A stretch of 7,950 nucleotides of DNA, from assembly GCA_947628355.1 (NCBI GenBank), contig CANQZO010000085.1:1-7950 (forward strand), written 5' to 3'. Origin of the DNA: Candidatus Gastranaerophilales bacterium. Lineage in GTDB: Bacteria; Cyanobacteriota; Vampirovibrionia; Gastranaerophilales; Gastranaerophilaceae. Shown here piece after piece: positions 1 to 7,111 of the stretch. Made by a program: the position numbers and the translations under genes. Positions within the stretch are counted from its first letter, which is position 1; each line of letters opens with the position of its first letter. The notes below the pieces were generated by a model, which made no database searches, was not told the origin of the DNA, and worked only from the letters and a program-made list of their open reading frames with translations.

Positions 1-1122
1 GGGTGAAGAATTCAATCTGCCCGCACCCTCTTCAATTTTCGGCTTTTTCCCTGATACATATACCCACGGGTCAATTAAGCCTACCATGTGGTCAATTCTT
101 ACTCCGCCCGGATTTTCTTTGAACATCTTTTTATAAAGTTCTTTCATTAGTATTCCGCCCTCGCCAAGTGAGCCGTCTTTATTAAACAGTTTCTCAGGAT
201 CCATTACGGGGAAGCCCCACATTTGCCCGTCCTCTGAAAAATAATCGGGAGGACAGCCTAAGCACCAGCCTTTTAAAAAGTATGCCTGATATGCCCAATT
301 GTCGCGGTCTGAAAAGGCTACTTGCCTGTCTGCTATCATTTTTATGCCTTTTGACTTCGCATATTCTCTTGATTTATCGTTTTGAGTTGATATTACAAAC
401 TGGCAGAATGAATAATATTCAATAACATCGGAATATTTTTCTTTAATTTCGTTTATTCTTTGCTCATATTGAGCTTTTTGTTCATCATTTTGCGGATTTA
501 AAAGGTTTTTATCCGTTTCGCTGTTCCACATCGGCCAGTAATCGTTGTTATGTTCTACTGTTAATGCTTCATACAATGAATCTTTTTCGAGCCAGAATTT
601 ATTTGCTTCTTTATATTCTTCAAATTTTTTCTTTAATTCTTCACACCCGCAGGTTTTAAAGTTTTCCCAAGCCTCTTTTAACGCTTCATCCTGCGCATTA
701 AATATATATGAATATGCTGTTCTGTTTGTATCTTTATTAGGATTATTCCATGTTATTTTATTATACGTTTCTTGTGAAAGGATATTGCACCATTCATCAG
801 TTGTTAACTGTTCAAGGTCAATAAACAAAGGATTATTTGAAAATATTGTTCCCGTATACGGTGAAGCGTCTATTGATTTGGTTTTTCCCGCAGGCCCAAG
901 TTGGATATCGTTAAAAACTCCAGATAAAAAGTCAATTAACTTTTTTGCCGAATTTGAATTTACGCTTCCAAACCCCGTGTTTTTACCTGTTTCAGCAGGA
1001 AAACTGTTTGCATGTGCTATAAACGCCAGATTTTTTTTGCCTAAAACATTTAACGCTTCTTTTAATACGCTTTTTCCCTCTACGGTTGAAAACGGTGATT
1101 TTTTTTCTTCGCAATATGTCAT
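1..1122 (-). CDS. malQ: 4-alpha-glucanotransferase (amylomaltase, GH77), C-terminus cut by window edge
   Basis: Partial gene: the first 374 codons are present and the frame is open to base 1. The enzyme is expected to be cytoplasmic and to transfer 4-alpha-glucan segments between maltodextrins, in maltose or glycogen turnover. GH77 hallmarks are seen in order: LGPAGKTKS (75-83), SPYTG (87-91) followed by NNPLFIDLE (96-104), NWAYQAYF, FSEDGQMWGFP, and VRIDH (341-345), whose Asp344 aligns with the GH77 nucleophile. The acid/base Glu and third catalytic Asp lie beyond the edge. Asp344 compares with Asp293 in the Thermus enzyme, so the protein is about 50 residues longer before the active site. 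The ATG at 1122 is supported by AAGGGG (1132-1137) with 9-nt spacing. It lies 80 bp downstream of the exported GH13 gene on the same strand and probably has its own promoter. The family call is firm; the exact substrate is not shown. Confidence 0.88.
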   Translation of the reverse strand, partial: MTYCEEKKSPFSTVEGKSVLKEALNVLGKKNLAFIAHANSFPAETGKNTGFGSVNSNSAKKLIDFLSGVFNDIQLGPAGKTKSIDASPYTGTIFSNNPLFIDLEQLTTDEWCNILSQETYNKITWNNPNKDTNRTAYSYIFNAQDEALKEAWENFKTCGCEELKKKFEEYKEANKFWLEKDSLYEALTVEHNNDYWPMWNSETDKNLLNPQNDEQKAQYEQRINEIKEKYSDVIEYYSFCQFVISTQNDKSREYAKSKGIKMIADRQVAFSDRDNWAYQAYFLKGWCLGCPPDYFSEDGQMWGFPVMDPEKLFNKDGSLGEGGILMKELYKKMFKENPGGVRIDHMVGLIDPWVYVSGKKPKIEEGAGRLNSSP

Positions 1123-1157
1123 AATAAACAACCCCTTAAAAAACTAACTTAATTTTT

Positions 1158-1186
1158 ATAATATAATTATCATATTAATTTTACAA
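1158..1186 (-). promoter_or_regulatory. Probable sigma70-type promoter for malQ
   Basis: On the minus strand, TTGTAA (1181-1186) is followed by a 17-nt spacer and TATTAT (1158-1163). This matches 4/6 and 5/6 of the consensus boxes. The predicted start is near 1150, giving a leader of roughly 28 nt that contains the AAGGGG ribosome site. It lies in the only non-coding gap between the GH13 gene and malQ, so malQ could be expressed apart from the upstream genes. AT-rich DNA yields such matches by chance, so this is only a prediction. Confidence 0.5.
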
Positions 1187-1202
1187 GTGCATAAAAGGTT
1201 AT

Positions 1203-3239
1203 TTATTTAAAACTTAACCACATCGTTTCATAGGGGCGCAGTTTTATTATTAATTTTTTATTTTCAACGGGAAATTTCTTTTCCTGCTTTGTTATCAACT
1301 CTTGCATTTTTAATTCCGTGTCGGTTTGAGTAAAGTTAAATAAACTGCTGTCAAGCTCTGTATACACTCTGTCATCTGATAAGTTGTTTACTATCAATAT
1401 TTTATCGTATTTTCCCATTCTCATATATGCAAATACTTCGTTTTTATCAGACTTTACTTCAATAAAATCACCGCGCGACATTGTCGGATAATTCTTTCTT
1501 ACCTCTATTAACCGTTTTACTTCTTTATATATTCTGCTTTTAAATGAATTACTGCCTTGCGAAGCTCTGTAAAACGTGTTTCTCCTTATAGCGCTTCTGT
1601 GAATGTCACGGCTGTCAAAGTATGATAACATATCATCTTTTGTTGTTTTCTTGTTTCTTCGCTCTCTGATTTTTGCCCACCTTTGAGCATAAGAAAAATT
1701 GTTCCTTATCCCTATTTCGTCGCCGTAATAGATTATCGGTATTCCTTTTAATGACAGCAAAATTGCAAATGCCATTGTTATTCGGTCGGGATTATTGTCT
1801 AAGAAATCCGCCATTCTTCCGCTTACACCAAACCCTTTTCTAAATTCCGCTCCTTTATCGGCTAAATCTTCATATATTAATTCACGCGTTTTTTGGTTCA
1901 CCATTTCAAGCGTAAGCTCGTCATGTACTCTTAAAAATACCGCCCAGCTTGCACTGTTTGGAATTTGCGGGGTCTGTTTGTGCGTTTTCCAAAAATATCT
2001 GCTGTCGCCCGATACTATTGTTGCCCACATCGCAGGCATGTAAGGGAAATGATATGCAATTTGAACTTCATCCGTTCTTGTCAGCGCTTTTGGCTTATTG
2101 TCAATCTCCGTTTCAATTTTTCTTTCAGTGCCAAAGTAGTCGATTATTTTTTTCGGGCTCTGGCATGCTTCCGCTTGTATTACACTCCTTGGCGCAATTT
2201 CCTGCAAAAATGTACTTAATATTTTTATAATTTCGTGTGTTTTGGGATTATTTTCTGCGCTTGTTCCCTCCTCTTTTATAAGGTAGGGTATAGCGTCCAT
2301 TCTGAATATATCAATTCCCATATTAGCCCAGAATGCTATTGTATTTAAGTTATAGTATAAAACTTCGGGATTTTCCCAGTTAATATCCAGTTGGAACGGG
2401 TAAAAGGTATGATAAAAATAATAATCTTTACCGTCTATCGTTACTTTTCGGTAGTGAGTATCCGTAATATCAGGGAAAATCAACCTGCGTTTTGATATTT
2501 TTCCGCTTTTATGCTTGTATTCGGCAACATATCCCAGTTTCTCATCTTTATAAATCTTCTTTTGAGGCTCCTCATCAGTTACTACAAAATAATTTAACTT
2601 TGATAAGTCGCCTTTTTGTATGCTCTCAAACCATTCATGCTTGTCTGAAAAATGGTTTAACACCAAATCAGACTTTATTTTAAATCCCTGCCGTTTTGCT
2701 TCCGTGATAAATCTTATAAATTCGCTCATTCCGCCTAAATCTTTTCTTACATCACGCGGATTTTTAACGTCAAATCCCGCATCTCCCATTGGCGAATCCG
2801 CAAAAGGAAGCATGTAAATGGTTGTTATCCCCAGTCCTTTTAAATATCTCAGCATTTTGATTGATTTGCTAAAGGTGTTAGGGCTCATATCATCATCAAC
2901 ACCAAAACGGTCAACGTAATACATATATATTATTTCGTCTTTATACCAGTCATCGGCGCGAGAAAGGTCCTCCTGCTTTAATTTCGGCTCTCTCTTTTGA
3001 CGCGCTTCTTTTATGATTTTTAATATATTAATATATATATCTTCTGTTTGACTTTCTCCGTATACTTTTGTGATAGCCGATTTTAACCGCTTTTCAACGT
3101 CTTTTGAAACAATATTTTCAGTTTCAATTAAATCGGTTATTTTTTCATTCGTTATAAAATGAGGCGTAAACGCAAATGATGGCAGTGAATACGTTAATAA
3201 TAAACTTAATATTATTAATAATGATATAAACTTTTTCAT
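1203..3239 (-). CDS. Exported GH13 enzyme, intermediate between amylosucrase and trehalose synthase
   Basis: A 678-residue GH13 (alpha-amylase clan) protein with an N-terminal signal peptide (Lys2-Lys3, hydrophobic core, likely cut after SFA at residue 23), so it should act outside the cytoplasm. Residues 30-95 look helical and resemble the N-terminal extension of amylosucrases. The barrel starts at DWYKDEIIYMYYVDRF (97-112). Region I is DLVLNH (191-196). Region II is FRMDAIPYL, with nucleophile Asp315. Region III is VIQAEA, with acid/base Glu357. Region IV is FLRVHDEL, with His439-Asp440. FYPFQLDINWENPEV (279-293) recalls amylosucrase, whereas HDELTLEMV (439-447) recalls trehalose synthase. 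A beta-rich C-terminal domain ends the protein. The expected reaction is glucosyl transfer or isomerisation on sucrose, maltose or trehalose; plain alpha-amylase activity is possible. The ATG is supported by AAAGG 7 nt upstream and lies 3 nt after the leuA-like stop, so the two genes are probably coupled. Confidence 0.85.
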   Translation of the reverse strand: MKKFISLLIILSLLLTYSLPSFAFTPHFITNEKITDLIETENIVSKDVEKRLKSAITKVYGESQTEDIYINILKIIKEARQKREPKLKQEDLSRADDWYKDEIIYMYYVDRFGVDDDMSPNTFSKSIKMLRYLKGLGITTIYMLPFADSPMGDAGFDVKNPRDVRKDLGGMSEFIRFITEAKRQGFKIKSDLVLNHFSDKHEWFESIQKGDLSKLNYFVVTDEEPQKKIYKDEKLGYVAEYKHKSGKISKRRLIFPDITDTHYRKVTIDGKDYYFYHTFYPFQLDINWENPEVLYYNLNTIAFWANMGIDIFRMDAIPYLIKEEGTSAENNPKTHEIIKILSTFLQEIAPRSVIQAEACQSPKKIIDYFGTERKIETEIDNKPKALTRTDEVQIAYHFPYMPAMWATIVSGDSRYFWKTHKQTPQIPNSASWAVFLRVHDELTLEMVNQKTRELIYEDLADKGAEFRKGFGVSGRMADFLDNNPDRITMAFAILLSLKGIPIIYYGDEIGIRNNFSYAQRWAKIRERRNKKTTKDDMLSYFDSRDIHRSAIRRNTFYRASQGSNSFKSRIYKEVKRLIEVRKNYPTMSRGDFIEVKSDKNEVFAYMRMGKYDKILIVNNLSDDRVYTELDSSLFNFTQTDTELKMQELITKQEKKFPVENKKLIIKLRPYETMWLSFK

Positions 3240-3242
3240 CTT

Positions 3243-4775
3243 TTAGCCTTTTGGGTTATAAAGGTTTTCAATTATGTTTAATCCGTTAAATATAGCTTTA
3301 ATATTGGCTTTTATCGTACTTTCATCCATTCCTCTTGAAATAACGGTCTGCCCGTTTGGTGCTTTAAAGTGCATAATACTCATAGCGGTTGCGCCTGAGC
3401 CCATTAATTCTTCGTTTAACGCTTGCTGTTCATAATGCAGCAATTCACAGTTAAATCCTGCTTTTTGTATTGCTTTTATACAGCCGTCAACAGGCCCGTT
3501 GCCTGCTACTTCTATGTCATATTCCTTGTCGTGATACTTAAAGTGAAGATTAATTCCGCTTTCAATTTTTTCCATATTGCATAAAACAAAAGCACCCTCA
3601 ATATTAAATACTTGCTTAAAGTAAATATCAATAATATTTTTGGTGGTAAGCTCTCCGATTTTTTCCGCGATTTCTTTAGCGTAAGGCGCAATGCGTTGAG
3701 CTTCGCGCAATGTAATCGGATAACCCGCTTCCGTAATGATTTCGTATACCGCGGTTTTTCCCGATTGTGAGGTAAAGCCTAATTTTTCATCATCTTTTCT
3801 GCCTATTAATGACGGATGAATTGGTCTATATGCGCCTTTTTCCATATCTTTTGTTTTTACAGCACCGTCTTGATGTATTCCGCTTCTGTGTGCTAATGCG
3901 TCAGGCCCTATTAACGGCGCTTTTTCGTATATCTTTACGTTTGACATATCAGATATAGTAAGAGCAAGCTCGTATATTTTAGATAATTTTAACGGAACAT
4001 CAACACCCGAATTATGCAATGCAACAGCTACTTCATACATATTAGTGTTACCTGCACGTTCGCCTAAACCGTTTAGTGCGCATTCAAGCTGAAGCGCGCC
4101 CGCAAAATAACTCTCTACCGTTACTGCCGTTGCCATGCCAAGGTCATTATGGTTGTGAACCGATATAATTATATCTTTGGGAAGTGCGTTATATACTTTT
4201 TCCACAAGATTAATAAAAGTTTTTGGGCGCGTCCTTTCAACAGTATTAGGCAGATTAATTACGTTTGCTCCCGCTTTTACTATTTGCTTAAGCGTATCTA
4301 TAACAAAATCAATGTTTTCGCCGCAATCACCGAAATGTTCAACGGAAAATTGTACTTCTCCTCTTTTGCCGATTGTTTTCTTCGCAAACTCAACCGCTTC
4401 TATTGCCTGTTTTCTTACCTGTTCGGGTGATTTGTTTAAAACATATTGCATATTAAACGGGCTCATGGCAATAAATGTATGAATTCTCTGCTTTGGAGCT
4501 GATTTTATCGCTTCAGACGCTTTTATAATGTCATTTTCCACGCACCTTGCAAGCGCCGAGATTACTATATTATTAGGCGCAATAGAAGCTAAATGCGAGC
4601 ATGCCTCATAATCCATTTCGGAAGCAGCTGCAAATCCCGCCTCTATTCCTTGAACACCCAGTTCTTTTAAGTGATTAAAAATTATCTCTTTTTCATAAGT
4701 GTTCCACGGCTTTTTTAATGATTGATTGCCGTCACGCAGTGTTATATCATAGAAAAAAGGCTGTCTTTGCACCAT
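3243..4775 (-). CDS. leuA: 2-isopropylmalate synthase-like protein (LeuA family)
   Basis: A 510-residue protein, the normal length for bacterial LeuA. It is expected in the cytoplasm, condensing acetyl-CoA with 2-oxoisovalerate in the first step committed to leucine. The HMGL-type barrel starts with DITLRDGNQ (10-18; Arg14-Asp15 bind metal and substrate). It continues with RIHTFIAMSP (97-106), the metal-binding HNH at 207-209, GLGERAGN (236-243) and SGIHQDG (298-304). The C-terminal part has GFTSQSGKTAV (333-343) and a LeuA-type regulatory domain with NGPVDGCIKAI (426-436), the site of leucine feedback in known enzymes. Asn17 replaces the Glu usual in type 1 LeuA, and NLPNTVERTRP (174-184) is closer to type 2 enzymes. 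The start is supported by AAAGGAG (4781-4787), 5 nt upstream. It is first in a probable operon with the GH13 gene. Citramalate or another 2-alkylmalate synthase is a real alternative. Confidence 0.82.
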   Translation of the reverse strand: MVQRQPFFYDITLRDGNQSLKKPWNTYEKEIIFNHLKELGVQGIEAGFAAASEMDYEACSHLASIAPNNIVISALARCVENDIIKASEAIKSAPKQRIHTFIAMSPFNMQYVLNKSPEQVRKQAIEAVEFAKKTIGKRGEVQFSVEHFGDCGENIDFVIDTLKQIVKAGANVINLPNTVERTRPKTFINLVEKVYNALPKDIIISVHNHNDLGMATAVTVESYFAGALQLECALNGLGERAGNTNMYEVAVALHNSGVDVPLKLSKIYELALTISDMSNVKIYEKAPLIGPDALAHRSGIHQDGAVKTKDMEKGAYRPIHPSLIGRKDDEKLGFTSQSGKTAVYEIITEAGYPITLREAQRIAPYAKEIAEKIGELTTKNIIDIYFKQVFNIEGAFVLCNMEKIESGINLHFKYHDKEYDIEVAGNGPVDGCIKAIQKAGFNCELLHYEQQALNEELMGSGATAMSIMHFKAPNGQTVISRGMDESTIKANIKAIFNGLNIIENLYNPKG

Positions 4776-4795
4776 TTATGCTCCTTTACCCGTTC

Positions 4796-4824
4796 TTGAA
4801 CTATGTTATCTGTTATTGTAAAAT
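4796..4824 (+). promoter_or_regulatory. Probable sigma70-type promoter for purB
   Basis: TTGAAC (4796-4801), a 17-nt spacer, then TAAAAT (4819-4824) give 4/6 and 5/6 matches to the consensus boxes. The predicted start is near 4831, leaving a leader of about 19 nt with the ribosome site inside it. Such a transcript would begin downstream of any ATG before 4850, which supports the short purB reading. Confidence 0.55.
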
Positions 4825-4837
4825 AAAAGAATTGAAA

Positions 4838-4844
4838 AAGGAAG
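4838..4844 (+). promoter_or_regulatory. Ribosome-binding site that fixes the purB start
   Basis: AAGGAAG lies 5 nt before the ATG at 4850. The frame stays open upstream to an ATG at 4718, but that stretch would be antisense to the leuA start and would run through the promoter. PurB proteins normally begin with an M-I-x-R-Y-S motif, exactly what follows the ATG at 4850. Confidence 0.8.
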
Positions 4845-4849
4845 TTTTT

Positions 4850-6142
4850 ATGATTGACAGGTATTCTCGCGATGAAATGAAAAAAATATGGGATTTAAAC
4901 AGTAAATTCCAATATTATCTTAACGTCGAACTTGCGGTTTGCAAAGCATACAATGAACTCGGGGTCATTTCAAACGGCGTGCTTGAAGATATTACTAAAA
5001 ATGCTTCCTTTTCTGTTGACAGAATTGCGGAAATTGAAAAAGAAGTCCGTCATGACGTAATTGCATTTCTTACAAACGTGAATGAAAATGTGGGCGAAAA
5101 TTCAAGATATATCCACATGGGGCTTACAAGCTCGGATGTTATAGATACTGCGCTTGCTCTGCAGATGAAAGACAGCGGAAAAATTATTTTAAAAGATTTG
5201 GATGAAATCATTTGCACAGTCAGAGAAAAGGCAAAAGAACATAAAAATACCGTATGTATAGGGCGCTCACACGGTATTCACGCAGAGCCGATGACTTTCG
5301 GAGTTAAACTCTGCGGGTGGATTGACTTGTTTGAACGCGCAAAACGCAGTTTTGAATTTGCGCTTGATGAAGCATTGGTCGGTCAAATATCGGGCCCTGT
5401 CGGTACTTACAGCAATATTAATCCCGAAATAGAAAAACTTGTATGCAAATATTTGGGATTGAAACCTGCTAAATTTTCTACTCAAATTATTGCCCGCGAT
5501 ATCCATGCCCGCTTTATTCAGTCATTGGCTGTTATCGGGAGTGTAATAGAACAAATAGCGGTTGAGCTGCGCCACCTCCAAAGAACCGAAGTGTCAGAGG
5601 TTGAGGAGGGCTTTAGCGCAGGGCAAAAGGGTTCATCAGCTATGCCTCATAAAAAAAATCCAATCTCGGGCGAAAATTTAACTGGATTAGCCAGAATTGT
5701 CCGCTCTAATTCCATTAGCGCGCTTGAAAATATTGCACTCTGGCATGAAAGAGATATTTCTCACTCAAGCGTGGAAAGGATTATCTTCCCCGATACTACA
5801 ATTTTAATTGATTATATGCTGTCAAGGCTTAATAACGTTATTAAAAATCTTGTCGTGCATAAAGATACAATGCTTAAAAATACAAATAAGTTTGGCGGGA
5901 TTGTGTTTTCACAAAAAGTATTGCTGAAACTCTGCGAAAAGGGACTGTCCCGCGAAGATGCATACAAACTTGTTCAAAAAAACGCACTTAACGCATTTAA
6001 TAATGACGGCAGTTTTATTGATAATCTTTTAAATGATGAAGAAATTAAATTAAAATTAACCGAGGCTGAAATAAAATCCTGCTTTGATATAAAGGATTAT
6101 TTAAGGAATGTAAATGATATTTATTTGCGCTTTAATTTATAA
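4850..6142 (+). CDS. purB: Adenylosuccinate lyase
   Basis: A 430-residue cytoplasmic enzyme of the fumarase/aspartase superfamily, expected to be a homotetramer. It releases fumarate twice in purine synthesis: from SAICAR to give AICAR and from adenylosuccinate to give AMP. It begins MIDRYSRDEM, as PurB usually does. Residues match the Bacillus subtilis enzyme almost number for number: His68, His89, TSSD (93-96), His141 in GRSHGIHAEP, the flexible signature loop GSSAMPHKKNP (261-271) with the catalytic serine and Lys268, and Glu275. The length is normal and no key residue is missing. It stands alone, without other purine genes in view, divergent from leuA and probably read from its own promoter. 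Its last 6 bases overlap the end of the opposite-strand SGNH gene. The annotation is secure. Confidence 0.96.
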   Translation: MIDRYSRDEMKKIWDLNSKFQYYLNVELAVCKAYNELGVISNGVLEDITKNASFSVDRIAEIEKEVRHDVIAFLTNVNENVGENSRYIHMGLTSSDVIDTALALQMKDSGKIILKDLDEIICTVREKAKEHKNTVCIGRSHGIHAEPMTFGVKLCGWIDLFERAKRSFEFALDEALVGQISGPVGTYSNINPEIEKLVCKYLGLKPAKFSTQIIARDIHARFIQSLAVIGSVIEQIAVELRHLQRTEVSEVEEGFSAGQKGSSAMPHKKNPISGENLTGLARIVRSNSISALENIALWHERDISHSSVERIIFPDTTILIDYMLSRLNNVIKNLVVHKDTMLKNTNKFGGIVFSQKVLLKLCEKGLSREDAYKLVQKNALNAFNNDGSFIDNLLNDEEIKLKLTEAEIKSCFDIKDYLRNVNDIYLRFNL

Positions 6143-7111
6143 GTTTAACTTTTTAATAATTAACGGAATTAATAAATCCCATGCTTCTTCTTTAGGGTGA
6201 AAATTATCTTTCATCATATATTGGGGCATATTTAAATTTTCATCAGTTAATTGCTTTGTCGATATAACAATAAATCCTTTACTTTTTAGTTTTTTAGTTA
6301 AGGAATCTTCGTATAAAAAATTTAAAGTATCATATAAAATAACATAAAATTTGATTTTTTTACCGTATTGCTTTTCAAGTTCATTTTTTGTTATTTCAAA
6401 ATATTTTACGGCAATGTCTGTTATTTTATCACTGTTTTTTGGATTATTAATAAAATTATTTATTAGTAAATTATTAAAATGTTTTACTGTGTAACTTGAT
6501 TTTAGAAAATTAATAAACTCATTATTGTTTGAAATGAATTTACCGTTCTTGTATGAATATGTATGAATCATATATGGTAATGAAACAAAAGCATAATTTT
6601 TAAACATTCTTTTATAATGGTCATCAAGCATAATATAAATAACGGTATCAGAATAAGGTATGGTTTTAAAAAATTCCCTGCATCCATTATCCTTAGTTTG
6701 ATAGTACATTTGTTGAATACCGGCACCCGGTAATGCTCGGTTATAAACCGGTCTTTTGAGTATATGTGCCAGTTTGTAACTGAAAGTTTGATTATTGTTA
6801 AGATATAATCCGTAAGCATAAGAACAACCAAAAACAATTATCGGTACTTTGTTTTTGTATTCTAACCCGTCGGGTTCTCTTCCTATATATGTATTGTCCT
6901 TCCCTTTGTAAAAATTGTTTAAATCAAATATGTATACGGGAAATTGTGAATAATAACCAAAATGATTACTTTCTTTATTTTTTGCAACTACATCTTTTTC
7001 ATAAATTTTTGAATATAAAAAGAATGTTGTAAAATCACTGATAAGGATTAAAAATATAAAAACTAAAATATTTATAAAAAATATTAAAAAAATTTTGTAA
7101 ATTTTTTTCAT
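6137..7111 (-). CDS. Membrane-anchored SGNH/GDSL-like hydrolase, copy 2 (downstream)
   Basis: A 324-residue protein with one N-terminal hydrophobic segment (about 7-25) after MKKIYK, so the rest probably lies outside the membrane. SGNH-type blocks can be seen. Block I is IIVFGCSYAYG, with likely nucleophile Ser97. Block II is NRALPGAGIQQ, with glycines at 129 and 131. A block III-like VIYIMLDDH has Asp163 where the paralog has Asn. Block V is DNFHP, with Asp302 and His305. The family cleaves or transfers acyl groups; this member's substrate is unknown, and a role on surface polysaccharide is only a guess. It overlaps the upstream paralog by ATGA (7108-7111), a sign of coupled translation. AGAAG 4 nt before the ATG is a modest ribosome site. 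It is more AT-rich than purB (for example 12 G/C in 6481-6540 against 21 in 5641-5700). The SGNH call rests on motifs only. Confidence 0.7.
   Translation of the reverse strand: MKKIYKIFLIFFINILVFIFLILISDFTTFFLYSKIYEKDVVAKNKESNHFGYYSQFPVYIFDLNNFYKGKDNTYIGREPDGLEYKNKVPIIVFGCSYAYGLYLNNNQTFSYKLAHILKRPVYNRALPGAGIQQMYYQTKDNGCREFFKTIPYSDTVIYIMLDDHYKRMFKNYAFVSLPYMIHTYSYKNGKFISNNNEFINFLKSSYTVKHFNNLLINNFINNPKNSDKITDIAVKYFEITKNELEKQYGKKIKFYVILYDTLNFLYEDSLTKKLKSKGFIVISTKQLTDENLNMPQYMMKDNFHPKEEAWDLLIPLIIKKLNL

Larger units (their letters stand above)
4776..4849. promoter_or_regulatory. Divergent intergenic region between leuA-like gene and purB
   Basis: This 74-bp gap separates two genes that start away from each other. 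It must hold both start regions unless leuA is read from within purB. A ribosome site faces each gene: AAAGGAG on the minus strand (4781-4787) and AAGGAAG on the plus strand (4838-4844). There is no room for a T-box, attenuator or riboswitch. No convincing minus-strand promoter was found: TTTACA (plus 4818-4823) lacks a good -10 at the right distance. Confidence 0.6.

Noticed and set aside
545..1147. 200-codon open frame on the plus strand
   Set aside because: It lies antisense to malQ, whose frame shows clear GH77 motifs. The translation has no recognisable features.
1123..1202. Terminator between the GH13 gene and malQ
   Set aside because: The gap is AT-rich, but no stem-loop followed by a T-run could be found on the minus strand.
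1795..2817. Several short plus-strand open frames
   Set aside because: They lie antisense within the GH13 gene, overlap one another in different frames and have no ribosome sites or motifs that I could support.
4149..4482. Two plus-strand open frames of 93 and 101 codons
   Set aside because: Both are shadows of the leuA-like gene, whose catalytic motifs cover this stretch.
4818..4823. TTTACA as -35 box of a leuA promoter on the minus strand
   Set aside because: It matches 5/6, but no acceptable -10 box lies 16-18 nt downstream.
4718..4849. Extension of purB to an upstream ATG (44 more residues)
   Set aside because: It would be antisense to the leuA start and cross the purB promoter. It lacks PurB homology, while the ATG at 4850 has a good ribosome site and the canonical PurB N-terminus.
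5267..5506. 79-codon minus-strand open frame
   Set aside because: It lies inside purB, opposite conserved active-site codons, so it is a shadow.
6568..6837. 89-codon minus-strand open frame
   Set aside because: It is another frame of the same strand within the SGNH gene and crosses its Ser and block II codons.
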